A stretch of DNA of 64,000 nucleotides from Bin87 sp034423115 (GTDB taxonomy: Bacteria; Chloroflexota; Dehalococcoidia; Lucifugimonadales; UBA3495). Position numbers and translations under genes: made by a program. Of this stretch, positions 51,399 to 60,027 are shown piece after piece. The stretch lies in NCBI GenBank assembly GCA_034423115.1, contig DAOUJD010000073.1:62001-126000 (forward strand), read 5' to 3'. Numbering within the stretch: position 1 is the stretch's first letter; each line of letters starts with the position of its first letter. The notes below the pieces were generated by a model. The model worked only from the letters and a program-made list of their open reading frames with translations, ran no database searches and was not told the DNA's origin.

Positions 51399-52221
51399 CG
51401 TTACTACTCTCCTGCTGGTCGGGAGCCGTGGCCGCCGGCGCGGGTTCTGGAGGGTCTTCGCCGCGCCGAGGGAACAAGGGGAACAGCGGCCCCCAACCGG
51501 TAATAAAATACTGTATGCCAATCCCGATGATGTTGGACACTACCCAATACAACGGCAGCCCACTGGGCCAACCCAAGGAGAACGCTCCCAGGAAAATCGG
51601 CATCATCCATAACATCATCGTTTGACTTGACTGCTGTCGCGGGTCGGGCGACGGCATCTGTGTCATTTTTTGCTGTACCCATGTGGTGACAGCCACCAAG
51701 ACCGGCATCACGATGGGCGACGGGTCCGGCCGGCTCAGGTCCATCCACAGGAAGCCGTTATTCACCGGTATCGCCGCGTGGATAGGAACGAAAGTTATCC
51801 ACCCGTACAGTTTGTCCGAAAGGTTGACCAGATCTTCCGGGTTGTTGAACAACGTTTGGATCAGCACCCGGAACAGGCCGATCAGGATCGGCATCTGGAC
51901 GATCAGCGGCCCCAGGCAGCCGATCGGGTTTACCCCGCTTTCCCGGTACAGCCGCATCGTTTCCTGGGATATGCGCTGGCGGTCGCCGGCGTAACGCTCC
52001 TGGATCTCTCGAACCCTGGGCTGGAGTCCGGTCATGGAACGCATTTGGCGCAACTGTCGAACGGTCAACGGGATTGTGACCACCCGCACCAGCACCGTGA
52101 ATACGATGATCGCCAGGCCCATCTGCGAAAAGCTCAGCACGTACAACACCAGCAAGGTGTTGAGCATCGGGCGGATGATGATCTCTCTCCAGAGATCACC
52201 GAATATGGCGAAAATCTCCAC
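51292..52221 (-). CDS. yidC: Membrane protein insertase YidC
   Basis: A 309-residue YidC/Oxa1 insertase of the Gram-positive length, lacking the large periplasmic domain. TIPLTVRQLRQMRSM carries the conserved Arg in the hydrophilic groove, followed by IGCLGPLIVQMPILIGLF and GLPLYWVVSNIIGIGIQYF. The last 60 residues are Pro- then Arg-rich (RRRGRRAGARSTRRRPQRGR), suited to ribosome contact. That tail overlaps jag by 107 bases. Start is GTG. Confidence 0.94.
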   Translation of the reverse strand: MEIFAIFGDLWREIIIRPMLNTLLVLYVLSFSQMGLAIIVFTVLVRVVTIPLTVRQLRQMRSMTGLQPRVREIQERYAGDRQRISQETMRLYRESGVNPIGCLGPLIVQMPILIGLFRVLIQTLFNNPEDLVNLSDKLYGWITFVPIHAAIPVNNGFLWMDLSRPDPSPIVMPVLVAVTTWVQQKMTQMPSPDPRQQSSQTMMLWMMPIFLGAFSLGWPSGLPLYWVVSNIIGIGIQYFITGWGPLFPLFPRRGEDPPEPAPAATAPDQQESSNDGPDNSNRENRRRGRRAGARSTRRRPQRGRGRNTK

Positions 52222-52262
52222 TGCTTAAGTCCTGGACAACTACCGGATGGGCGCTGCGTACA

Positions 52263-53480
52263 TTAGTTGCATCGGGTGTTCTCTTTCGTGTCGTAGCACC
52301 AAAGGATGTTGATCCCTGATTGCACCTGGATCCGCCGCACGGTGCCATCGTCAGACCCCACGTACACCGAGTCCGCCGGCACCGGAAGCCCGTTTACAAT
52401 GCGGTCGGGCAAGTTGGTTAGAGGCGCCTTGATTTCGGCATTGCCCACCGTCAACGAGGCTATCTCCTGGGCCGTTCCGTGGGATGCTTCGGTCGCCCGC
52501 AACACCGATAGTTTCCCATCAACCGTCGCGACCACCAGTCCTCTCTCCAGCAAGGCCGGGCTGGATACCACCGGGGAACCAAGGTCGTAGTCCCAGAGCA
52601 ATGAGCCGTTCTCGTCCAAGGCGTACACTTTGCCGTCCATTGCCGGCGCGAAAATCGCTCGATCCGAGGCTACGGGAGTTGCCCACCACCAGTTGCCCGC
52701 CGTGAATTGCCACCGAGGCTGACCGTCGTTGAGGCCCAGCGCGTACAGTTTGCGATCAAACGATCCCACGATCAAAAGATTCCTGTGAATCAAAGGCGTG
52801 GCGACGACTGCCGCTCCGGTGTCGAATTTCCAAACGAGCTCTCCGCTGTGCAAGCTGACCGCGTAGACGCTGCCATCCTGGGATCCGAAGTAGGCCACTC
52901 CATTTCGCAACACCGGTGTGGACCAGATCTCACCTTCGGTCTGGAACGGCGACCAGCGCAGTCCTTCGCCAGTGAGAGCGTTGTATGCGTATAGACCTCC
53001 GTCTTCGGAACCTACGGCGATGATCCCGCCCGCTTCGTCCAGAGCAGGACTGCCCACCAACGGCACCGCCTCCTCCGCTTCAACCTGGGGACGACGCCAC
53101 GCGGTCGCAGCGGCACCTCCGCCGGCCGGGCGTTCAATGGCATAAAGAACCCCGTCAATGCCAGCTACGTAGAGATAGGTACCGACCGCAGGTGGGTTGT
53201 AAGCCCCTCGGAAGCCGTTGTCCCCACCCACCGTGGAGACCCATCGCGTGCTGACGCCTTCGGACATCAGGTCGTTCAGGGCATACACCTGGCCTTCCAG
53301 GGTGGTGGCATAAACTACGCCGTCGTCCACCGCGACCGCCCCCCACCCACTGGTCGATGCCCCCAGATTGGGGGTACAACCGGTGGCGAGCACCGCGAAC
53401 GCCACCATCACCGTCAACGACACGCCTGCCCAGGAATATATGCGTCGTAATGAGCGCAAGGGCGCCAGATATTGAGGCAT
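52263..53480 (-). CDS. BamB-like PQQ-repeat beta-propeller lipoprotein
   Basis: A 405-residue secreted protein. The signal peptide ends in a lipobox-like ATGC, then about seven PQQ-type propeller blades follow (GDGVVYATTLEGQVYALN-like units: VGSEDGGLYAYNALTG; AYFGSQDGSVYAVSLHSGEL; IVGSFDRKLYALGLNDGQ; FAPAMDGKVYALDENG). Start ATG 53480, or TTG three codons earlier. BamB scaffolds outer-membrane assembly in proteobacteria. Here its place between yidD and yidC suggests a membrane-biogenesis role, by inference. Confidence 0.85.
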   Translation of the reverse strand: MPQYLAPLRSLRRIYSWAGVSLTVMVAFAVLATGCTPNLGASTSGWGAVAVDDGVVYATTLEGQVYALNDLMSEGVSTRWVSTVGGDNGFRGAYNPPAVGTYLYVAGIDGVLYAIERPAGGGAAATAWRRPQVEAEEAVPLVGSPALDEAGGIIAVGSEDGGLYAYNALTGEGLRWSPFQTEGEIWSTPVLRNGVAYFGSQDGSVYAVSLHSGELVWKFDTGAAVVATPLIHRNLLIVGSFDRKLYALGLNDGQPRWQFTAGNWWWATPVASDRAIFAPAMDGKVYALDENGSLLWDYDLGSPVVSSPALLERGLVVATVDGKLSVLRATEASHGTAQEIASLTVGNAEIKAPLTNLPDRIVNGLPVPADSVYVGSDDGTVRRIQVQSGINILWCYDTKENTRCN

Positions 53481-53511
53481 CTCGGTCAATGATCCCGGGC
53501 GTGGAGGCCGC

Positions 53512-53721
53512 TTAGGTCACCGGGTCGTAGCCCTGCCCACCCATAGGGCGGCAACGCGAGATGCGCTTCAATCCGAGCCAGCTGCCGCGGACAATACCGT
53601 AACGCTCCACAGCTTCGGCTGTGTATTCGGAGCAACTGGGTTCAAACCGGCACATCGAGGGGAGATACGGGGACACGGCCTGTTGATAGACCCTGATTGC
53701 CTTGACGGCCGCAGTCTTCAT
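53512..53721 (-). CDS. yidD: Membrane protein insertion efficiency factor YidD
   Basis: A 69-residue YidD. AIRVYQQAVSPYLPSMCRFEPSC (three Cys in family positions, quoted in part), YTAEAVERYG and RISRCRPMGGQGYDPV are diagnostic. Its ATG overlaps the rnpA stop by four bases, the usual arrangement. Confidence 0.95.
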   Translation of the reverse strand: MKTAAVKAIRVYQQAVSPYLPSMCRFEPSCSEYTAEAVERYGIVRGSWLGLKRISRCRPMGGQGYDPVT

Positions 53722-54062
53722 TCGTGGGGCCCCGCTGCGACCAAGTTAGTACGCCGCATCAGATTATGCATCGCCCGCTCCAGTTGGCTGTATTCGGCGG
53801 TGGCTGCTCCCTGACGGGCGATGAGTATGGCATCCCATCCGGGCTCACATGCCGTCAGGCGAACTGCTTCGCGCAGACGGCGTTTGATGCGGTTCCTCAC
53901 TACGGCGTTGCCCACGCGTTTGCTGGCCACGAAACAGAAGCGCGACCGATCCAATCCGTTGGCAGAAACGCGCATTACCAGCAAACGGTTGGCCGCGCTC
54001 CGCCCGTTTCGATGGATTTCTGAGATGCGGGCGCTTCCGGTAAGCCTGTGATGTCTTTGCAT
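53718..54062 (-). CDS. rnpA: Ribonuclease P protein component
   Basis: A 114-residue RNase P protein. HRLTGSARISEIHRNGRS, then FVASKRVGNAVVRNRIKRRL is the RNA-binding RNR motif. ATG at 54062 gives normal family length; the open frame upstream overlaps rpmH and is not coding. No strong ribosome site was seen. It follows rpmH by 44 bases. Confidence 0.95.
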   Translation of the reverse strand: MQRHHRLTGSARISEIHRNGRSAANRLLVMRVSANGLDRSRFCFVASKRVGNAVVRNRIKRRLREAVRLTACEPGWDAILIARQGAATAEYSQLERAMHNLMRRTNLVAAGPHE

Positions 54063-54106
54063 CAACGACCGGCGGCCAACGGCGGGGTTGCCGAGCAACA
54101 GGTCAA

Positions 54107-54244
54107 CTACACGGACAACCGGTGCCGGCCCTTGAACCGGCGTCGGCGTAGTACCGCGCGACCATCTGAGGTGCGAGAACGTGAGCGGAAACCGTGCACG
54201 CGCGCACGGCGTCGCTTTTTGGGCTGATAAGTTCGTTTCGGCAT
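54107..54244 (-). CDS. rpmH: 50S ribosomal protein L34
   Basis: A 45-residue very basic protein: MPKRTYQPKKRRRARVHG, FRSRSRTSDGRAVLRRRR, KGRHRLSV. GGAG lies 7 bases before the ATG at 54244. First gene of the rpmH-rnpA-yidD-yidC-jag cluster. dnaA and an origin, which often lie upstream, are not here. Confidence 0.96.
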   Translation of the reverse strand: MPKRTYQPKKRRRARVHGFRSRSRTSDGRAVLRRRRFKGRHRLSV

Positions 54245-54400
54245 ACTGTGTCTCCGACAATATTCAATACTAAAGGCAATGCCCCGGTGCGTCAAGAATG
54301 ACCGACAACGGAAGTCTGAACCGGCCGCCCTCCATCCGAATCGTTCCGGCACCCTGCCAAGTCCAAGCCCGTAAGGCAGCCCCAATTTTCGTTGTAACGC

Positions 54401-54429
54401 TTACGTTTACGAAGTGCTGACGCTATAAT
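54401..54429 (+). promoter_or_regulatory. Candidate promoter for the small membrane protein gene
   Basis: TTACGT (54401-54406), 17 bases, then a perfect TATAAT (54424-54429). It is divergent from rpmH. Confidence 0.5.
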
Positions 54430-54476
54430 CCCACTAAACGGTGATGGGTCGCCCACTTCAACTCGGACACGTAGCG

Positions 54477-54866
54477 ATGAAAGAACGATACGAACAGGAA
54501 ATCGAACAACTGCTGGGTGAGCTGGAAGCCGAGTCGCCTCAACCGGCGAATACTCCTCCGGCTGGCGATTCGGTGCGTCCATTGGACGATGAGCCATCTC
54601 CCTTCACGCCCAAACCCAAGGAGAGCGTCCGTCTCATATCGCCGGGTAAGTTGGCGTTGGGTGGTGCTATCCTGGCGGCGCTTGGATTGTTGCCGTTGCT
54701 GCCGGTCTGGACGTCGTTGGCAGGTTTGGCGATCATGGCGGTCGCGGCGGTTTGGATGTTCATTCGACGCATGGGACAACAGCGGCCAGCTTACTGGCGC
54801 GGCCGGCGCGTCGATGAACCGCCCCAAGGGACTTGGCAGCGTTTCCGCCACTGGCTATCCCGGTAG
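54477..54866 (+). CDS. Small membrane protein, about 129 residues
   Basis: I do not know a named function. The charged N-terminal helix (MKERYEQEIEQLLGELEAE) is followed by a Pro-rich acidic linker, then two hydrophobic segments (LALGGAILAALGLLPLLPVW; LAGLAIMAVAAVWMFI) and a basic C-terminus. ATG at 54477 is chosen from this N-terminal pattern; ATG at 54444 is in frame and closer to the -10. It converges on the gamma-glutamyltransferase gene with a 1-base gap. Confidence 0.7.
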   Translation: MKERYEQEIEQLLGELEAESPQPANTPPAGDSVRPLDDEPSPFTPKPKESVRLISPGKLALGGAILAALGLLPLLPVWTSLAGLAIMAVAAVWMFIRRMGQQRPAYWRGRRVDEPPQGTWQRFRHWLSR

Positions 54867-54867
54867 T

Positions 54868-56469
54868 TTACCAACCCACGGCGGCGCCGTCCTTGCGCGG
54901 CTCGCTGCCTCCGCTCAAAACCCTACTGTCCGGATCGCGACTGACTATCTGGCCGCCGCCCATACCGCCGGCGCCCCCGCGTCCGGGTCCGTGCATGACG
55001 TTCACGCGGTGCCCCCTGCGGTGCAGCTCCATCACCACGTCATTGCTCACGTCGCCTTCCAGCCACACCGAGTCGCCGGCGATCTGGAACCGCAAGGCGT
55101 CCAAGGCTCCCTGGGAGTCCATGCCGAAGTCCACCATGTTCGAGATCACTTGCAGATGGCCTTGCGGCTGCATGAACCCTCCCATAACGCCGTAGCTCAG
55201 CCACAACTCTCCATCGCGCGTTGCCATCGCCGGGATGATCGTGTGGAACGGACGCTTCCCGCCCGCCAGCGAGTTAGGATGTTCCGGGTTCAGCTCGAAC
55301 AGTGAGGCGCGGTTGTGCAGCACGATTCCCGTGCCCGGAGCTACCAATCCGGACCCGAAGTTGGTGAACACGCTGTTGATCAGCGAGCATGCGTTACCGT
55401 CTCCGTCGACGACGCTGATGTAAACGGTATCGCTTCCCGGAACCAATTTCCCGTAAGGCGCGGTCTGCATAGCCGTACTCGAATCGATCAGCTTGCGCCG
55501 TTCGTCGGCATACTTCTTGGACGCCCACATGTTCGTCGGCACTTCCGCGCAACGCGGATCCGCCAGGTAGCGGAACGCGTCGGCGAAGCCCAGCCTCGTC
55601 GCCTCAATCAGGTGGTGATACCGGTCGGGGCTTTGTTCCCCCATGCTGGAGATGTCAAACCCCTCGGCGATATTCAGGGCTTCCAACGCGATGATCCCCT
55701 GTCCGTTCGGCGGGCATTCCCAGCACGTTACGCCCCGGTAGTCCGTTTTGATCGGTTCGTCCCAGTCGGAGTGGTGCGCCGCCAGGTCTTCCTCGCTGAG
55801 CCAACCTCCCTGCTCCTGCACAAAGCTGGCCATGGCGTGGGCGATGGGGCCGTTGTAGAACCCTTCGCTGCCGCCCTCGGCAACGGTACGAAGGGTTTTC
55901 GCCAGCGTCGGCAACCGCATCATTTCGCCTTCACGCGGAGCACGACCATTGGTCAACAACTCCTGACCCGAGGGCAACGCCGACAGCTTGTCCTCCTGCT
56001 GATGCCATTGGTAGGCAATTATGTCGCTCACCGGGAAACCGTTTTCGGCGTAGTCGATAGCCGGCTCCAGAGCGTCGGCCAGGCTTATTGTGCCTTCACT
56101 TTCCAGCAGTACCTCCCATCCATGCACGGTGCCGGGGACGGAGACCGAGTAGGGACCCAACGCCGGCATCCTGGAACGCCCCTGGTTTCGCAACTCGTCA
56201 ATATCCGCAGCCATGGGCGCTCGGCCGCTTCCATTCAGCGCGACCACATCCTTGCGCTTGGCTTTCCAGATCAGCGCGAACAGGTCGCCACCCACACCGG
56301 TTGACATGGGCTCCACCACGTTCAGTGTCGCCGCAGTCGCTACGGCGGCGTCAACCGCGTTGCCGCCGGCTATGAGGATGCGCAGGCCCGCCGTGGCCGC
56401 CAACGGCTGACTGGTCGCGACCATGCCGTGGGTAGCGTGTACTGTGGAACGACGCGAGTTAAAGAACAT
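54868..56469 (-). CDS. Gamma-glutamyltransferase family protein
   Basis: A 533-residue Ntn-hydrolase precursor. AGGNAVDAAVATAATLNVVEP, STGVGGDLFAL, GFYNGPIAHAM and LINSVFTNFGSGLVAPGTG are family blocks. The self-cleavage Thr that becomes the nucleophile is in SDTVYISVVDGDG, where classical enzymes have TTH; this DTVY form is frequent in non-classical members. No signal peptide is evident with ATG at 56469, which has AGGGGGA upstream. Substrate may not be glutathione. Confidence 0.88.
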   Translation of the reverse strand: MFFNSRRSTVHATHGMVATSQPLAATAGLRILIAGGNAVDAAVATAATLNVVEPMSTGVGGDLFALIWKAKRKDVVALNGSGRAPMAADIDELRNQGRSRMPALGPYSVSVPGTVHGWEVLLESEGTISLADALEPAIDYAENGFPVSDIIAYQWHQQEDKLSALPSGQELLTNGRAPREGEMMRLPTLAKTLRTVAEGGSEGFYNGPIAHAMASFVQEQGGWLSEEDLAAHHSDWDEPIKTDYRGVTCWECPPNGQGIIALEALNIAEGFDISSMGEQSPDRYHHLIEATRLGFADAFRYLADPRCAEVPTNMWASKKYADERRKLIDSSTAMQTAPYGKLVPGSDTVYISVVDGDGNACSLINSVFTNFGSGLVAPGTGIVLHNRASLFELNPEHPNSLAGGKRPFHTIIPAMATRDGELWLSYGVMGGFMQPQGHLQVISNMVDFGMDSQGALDALRFQIAGDSVWLEGDVSNDVVMELHRRGHRVNVMHGPGRGGAGGMGGGQIVSRDPDSRVLSGGSEPRKDGAAVGW

Positions 56470-56509
56470 GAAGGATCCCCCTTGGCTAACAGGGTCTATT
56501 GGCGCCATC

Positions 56510-56538
56510 TTTGTACACCCGCACCGTGCTCTTGACAA
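56510..56538 (-). promoter_or_regulatory. Promoter of the gamma-glutamyltransferase gene
   Basis: Minus strand TTGTCA (56538-56533), a 17-base spacer and TACAAA (56515-56510). Transcription would start near 56503, 34 bases before the ATG. Confidence 0.6.
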
Positions 56539-56582
56539 GACCGTCGCTCGTGTGTGGGGTACCACAGACCTCTTTCGGGGTA

Positions 56583-56588
56583 TATAAT
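56583..56588 (+). promoter_or_regulatory. -10 box upstream of icd
   Basis: TATAAT at 56583-56588 in the 236-base divergent region between the gamma-glutamyltransferase gene and icd. No clear -35. The leader to the icd ATG would be about 110 bases; I see no recognisable riboswitch in it. Confidence 0.38.
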
Positions 56589-56705
56589 CGTTCGGGTTTA
56601 GCCCCCGTTGGATGCGTTGCATCCGTTACCCCATCCGGGCCTGTAGTCAAACAGTCCTTGGCAAACCGTAGTGGCCCGTGGAATTTGCTTGCTGAGGAGG
56701 AGATC

Positions 56706-58934
56706 ATGCCAGAATCTGCCAAGATCATTTATACCGAAACCGACGAGGCGCCGTACCTCGCAACCCATTCGTTGCTCCCCATTCTCCAGGCGTTCACCAA
56801 GAGTTCAGGAATCGAACTGGAGACTTGGGACATCTCGTTGTCCGGGCGCATCATCGCCAACTTCCCCGACAACCTGACCGAAGAGCAGCGGATCCCGGAC
56901 TATCTCCGGATGTGCGGTGAACTGTGTCTCCAGCCTGACGCGAACCTCGTCAAGCTGCCAAACATCAGCGCATCGATACCGCAGTTGAAGAGCGCCATTG
57001 CGGAGCTTCAGGGCAAGGGGTACGACATCCCTGATTACCCTGACCAGCCTTCCAATGACGCCGAACGCGAAACCCAGGTCCGCTATTCCCGCGTGCTGGG
57101 CAGCGCCGTAAACCCCGTCATTCGGGAAGGCAACTCCGACCGTCGCTCGTCGAACGCGGTCAAATTCCACGGCCAGCGCAATCCCCATCGCATGATGCAG
57201 GACTGGCCGGAAGTCTCCAAGACCCGCGTCGGTCACATGACCGACGGCGATTTCTTCAGCACCGAGGTCGCGGTCACCACTTCCGAGGCCGGAACCGCAG
57301 CCATCCAGTTCGTCGGCAGCGACGGCAGCGTTACCGAGCTTAAATCCGGCATCCCCCTGCAGGCCGGCGAAATCATCGATTGCGCAGTCATGGACGTCGC
57401 CAAGCTGCGCGAGTTCTACGCCGACCAGATGGATCAGGCCAAAGCCGACGACCTCCTGCTCGGCCTCCACGTCAAAACGACCATGATGAGGGTGTCGGAC
57501 CCGATCATTTTCGGACACTTGGTGTCGGAATTTTTCAACGACGTATTCGAGAAGCACGCCGACACACTGTCCCAGGTCGCGGTGGACCCCGACAACGGCA
57601 TCGCCGAAATGCTAACCAAGATCCAGGACTTGCCGGAAGCCAAGCGGACGGAAATCGAGGCCGATATCCAGGCTTGCTACGACGCTCGCCCTGACCTGAT
57701 GATGGTGAACTCCTACCGTGGGATTACCAACCTGCACGTGTCCAGCGATACCATCATCGACGCCTCCATGCCCGTCGTCATCCGCGATGGTGGCCGCACC
57801 TGGGGACCCGACAACGAGTTGCACGACACCATCGCCCTGATCCCCGACCGCTCCTACGCCACCATCTACCAGGCGGTGGTAGAGGATTGCCAGCAACACG
57901 GAGCCCTTGATCCCGCGACCCTCGGCAGCGTCGCAAACGTTGGCCTCATGGCCCAGGCCGCCGAGGAATACGGCTCCCATGACAAGACCTTCGAGGCCCC
58001 GGGCAACGGCTCCATCCAGGTGGTCGACCAGTCCGGCGCAGTCCTAATGGAACAGAAGGTAAGCAAAGACGACATCTTCCGGATGTGCCAGACCAAGGAC
58101 CTCCCCATCCAGGACTGGGTCAAGCTGGGCGTAACCCGCTCCCGGCTCACTGGCCAAGCGGCTATCTTCTGGCTCGATGCCAACCGCGCCCATGACGCCG
58201 AGTTGATCAAGAAGGTGGAGCAATACCTTCCGGATCATGACACCACCGGGCTCGACATCAGCACGATGCCCCCGCTGGAGGCGATGAGGGCCACCGTTAC
58301 ACGCAGCAGGGCGGGTCAGGACACCATCGCCGTTACCGGCAATGTACTGCGCGACTACCTCACCGACCTGTTCCCCATCCTCGAATTGGGCACCAGCGCC
58401 AAGATGCTCTCGGTCGTCCCCCTGTTGAACGGTGGCGGCATGTTCGAGACCGGGGCCGGTGGTTCCGCTCCGCGGCACGTCCAACAATTCCAGGAAGAGG
58501 GACACCTGCGCTGGGACTCTCTGGGCGAATTCTGCGCGTTGGTTGCTTCCTTCGAGCATTACGGCGAGGTGTTCAACAACGACCAGGCTCGGCTGCTCGC
58601 GGAAACGCTGGACGCGGCCATCGGCGAGCACCTGGAGTATCAGCGCAATCCTTCACGCCGGGTCAACGAGTTGGATACGCGCGGTAGCCATTTCTACCTG
58701 GCTCTGTACTGGGCCCAGGCTCTGGCCCAGCAGGATAAAGATCCCGCTATGAAAGCCACGTTCGCCGAAGTCGCTCAGCAGATGACCGAAAACGAGGACA
58801 AGATCGTCCAGGAGTTGGTCGATTGTCAGGGACAGCCGATGGACATAGGCGGCTACTACCGGCCCGATAACGACATGGCGGCCAGCGCCATGCGTCCCAG
58901 CGCTACCCTGAACGCCATCATCGATGCCATCTAG
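56706..58934 (+). CDS. icd: NADP-dependent isocitrate dehydrogenase, monomeric type
   Basis: A 742-residue monomeric IDH producing 2-oxoglutarate, CO2 and NADPH. The length and blocks IIYTETDEAPYLATHSLLPI, NPVIREGNSDRR, YGSHDKTFEAPGNG, DANRAHDAELIKKVEQYL and LNGGGMFETGAGGSAP are typical of IDH-II; the homodimeric type is about 415. ATG at 56706 follows GAGGAGGAG. mdh lies 36 bases downstream in the same direction. Confidence 0.97.
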   Translation: MPESAKIIYTETDEAPYLATHSLLPILQAFTKSSGIELETWDISLSGRIIANFPDNLTEEQRIPDYLRMCGELCLQPDANLVKLPNISASIPQLKSAIAELQGKGYDIPDYPDQPSNDAERETQVRYSRVLGSAVNPVIREGNSDRRSSNAVKFHGQRNPHRMMQDWPEVSKTRVGHMTDGDFFSTEVAVTTSEAGTAAIQFVGSDGSVTELKSGIPLQAGEIIDCAVMDVAKLREFYADQMDQAKADDLLLGLHVKTTMMRVSDPIIFGHLVSEFFNDVFEKHADTLSQVAVDPDNGIAEMLTKIQDLPEAKRTEIEADIQACYDARPDLMMVNSYRGITNLHVSSDTIIDASMPVVIRDGGRTWGPDNELHDTIALIPDRSYATIYQAVVEDCQQHGALDPATLGSVANVGLMAQAAEEYGSHDKTFEAPGNGSIQVVDQSGAVLMEQKVSKDDIFRMCQTKDLPIQDWVKLGVTRSRLTGQAAIFWLDANRAHDAELIKKVEQYLPDHDTTGLDISTMPPLEAMRATVTRSRAGQDTIAVTGNVLRDYLTDLFPILELGTSAKMLSVVPLLNGGGMFETGAGGSAPRHVQQFQEEGHLRWDSLGEFCALVASFEHYGEVFNNDQARLLAETLDAAIGEHLEYQRNPSRRVNELDTRGSHFYLALYWAQALAQQDKDPAMKATFAEVAQQMTENEDKIVQELVDCQGQPMDIGGYYRPDNDMAASAMRPSATLNAIIDAI

Positions 58935-58970
58935 CATCGCGCCGATTCAACAAGGAGAAACCCTCAGCAG

Positions 58971-59915
58971 ATGCGAAGCAAAGTCACTGTAGTGGGCGCC
59001 GGCAACGTCGGCGCCACCACCGCCCAGCGCATCCACCAGCTCGGTTACGCCGACGTGGTCCTAGTGGACATCATTGAGGATATGCCCCAGGGTAAAGGCC
59101 TCGATATGCTGGAATCCGGCCCCATCATCGGCTCCGACGGCATGATCACCGGCTCCAACGGCTACGAAGAAACCTCCGATTCCGATGTGGTGGTCATCAC
59201 ATCCGGTATCGCTCGGCGTCCCGGCATGAGCCGCGACGACCTGCTCCTCACCAACATGCGAATCACGTCGGCTGTCACGGAAGAAGTCGTCAAGCACTCT
59301 CCCAACTGCATCATCCTGGCCGTAACCAACCCTCTCGATGCCATGGTGCAGAACGTGTTCGAGACCGCCGGTTTTCCGCGCCATCGCGTTTTCGGCATGG
59401 CAGGAGTGCTCGACACCGCCCGTTACCGCACGTTCATCGCCCAGGAACTCGACGTGTCCGTTGACGACGTTCAGGCGATGGTGCTGGGCGGACACGGAGA
59501 CGATATGGTCCCGCTGGTGCGTTACACCACGGTCGGCTGCATCCCTCTTACTGAGCTGTTGTCGCAGGACCGAATCGACTCCATCGTCCAGCGCACCCGC
59601 GACGGCGGTGGCGAGATCGTCGCTCTCCTCAAGCAGGGTTCGGCTTTCTACGCCCCGTCCGCTGCCATCACCGAAATGGTTGAAGCCATCTTGCTGGACA
59701 AGAAGCGCATCCTGCCCGGCTGCGCCTACCTGGAAGGGGAATACGGCATCAATGGCCTGTGCGTGGGCGTCCCCGTCAAGATCGGCGCCAACGGTGTTGA
59801 GCAGATCATCGAGATCAGCCTGACCGACGACGAAAAAGCCGCACTGCAGAGTTCCGCTGCCTCTGTTCAGGAGTTGGTCGACGTCATGGCTGGCGCCAAG
59901 GCGGAAGCAAGTTAG
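58971..59915 (+). CDS. mdh: Malate dehydrogenase
   Basis: A 314-residue LDH-like MDH. VVGAGNVGATTAQRI binds NAD; IARRPGMSRDDLL has the Arg that favours oxaloacetate over pyruvate; VTNPLDAMVQNVF, GMAGVLDTARYRTFI and GGHGDDMVPLVRY complete the site. AAGGAG is 13 bases before the ATG, rather far. With icd it forms a TCA-cycle operon, closed by a hairpin terminator. Confidence 0.97.
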   Translation: MRSKVTVVGAGNVGATTAQRIHQLGYADVVLVDIIEDMPQGKGLDMLESGPIIGSDGMITGSNGYEETSDSDVVVITSGIARRPGMSRDDLLLTNMRITSAVTEEVVKHSPNCIILAVTNPLDAMVQNVFETAGFPRHRVFGMAGVLDTARYRTFIAQELDVSVDDVQAMVLGGHGDDMVPLVRYTTVGCIPLTELLSQDRIDSIVQRTRDGGGEIVALLKQGSAFYAPSAAITEMVEAILLDKKRILPGCAYLEGEYGINGLCVGVPVKIGANGVEQIIEISLTDDEKAALQSSAASVQELVDVMAGAKAEAS

Positions 59916-59940
59916 CAGACGCTGACCAATCCGAAACGCG

Positions 59941-59968
59941 TAAGGGCGGGCATTCAAACCCGCCCTTA
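59941..59968 (+). terminator. GGGCGGG hairpin after mdh
   Basis: TAAGGGCGGG (59941-59950) and CCCGCCCTTA (59959-59968) form a perfect 10-bp stem around CATTCAAA, followed by TTTCTTT. Confidence 0.8.
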
Positions 59969-59985
59969 TTTCTTTACCCCGCCGG

Positions 59986-59991
59986 TATAAT
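59986..59991 (+). promoter_or_regulatory. -10 box of the aminotransferase gene
   Basis: TATAAT at 59986-59991, just after the mdh terminator and 36 bases before the ATG at 60028. The -35 region is weak. Confidence 0.45.
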
Positions 59992-60027
59992 GTTTATAAG
60001 ATTATTACAAAAATGGAGGAGGCCCGC

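Noticed and set aside
51795..51803. DnaA-box-like TTATCCACC near the rpmH/yidC cluster
   Set aside because: It is a single copy with one mismatch, lies inside yidC, and no dnaA gene or AT-rich unwinding element is nearby, so no replication origin is called.
54063..54260. N-terminal extension of rnpA by 66 residues
   Set aside because: The extension overlaps rpmH on the same strand and is unlike any RNase P protein; the ATG at 54062 gives the normal length.
54868..56469. Loss of the nucleophile Thr in the gamma-glutamyltransferase
   Set aside because: Although TTH is replaced, aligning the SVVD block leaves a Thr at the nucleophile position (DTVY), so the enzyme may still mature.
56499..56705. 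N-terminal extension of isocitrate dehydrogenase by 69 residues
   Set aside because: The extension covers the divergent promoter region; ATG 56706 has GAGGAGGAG and the family N-terminus.
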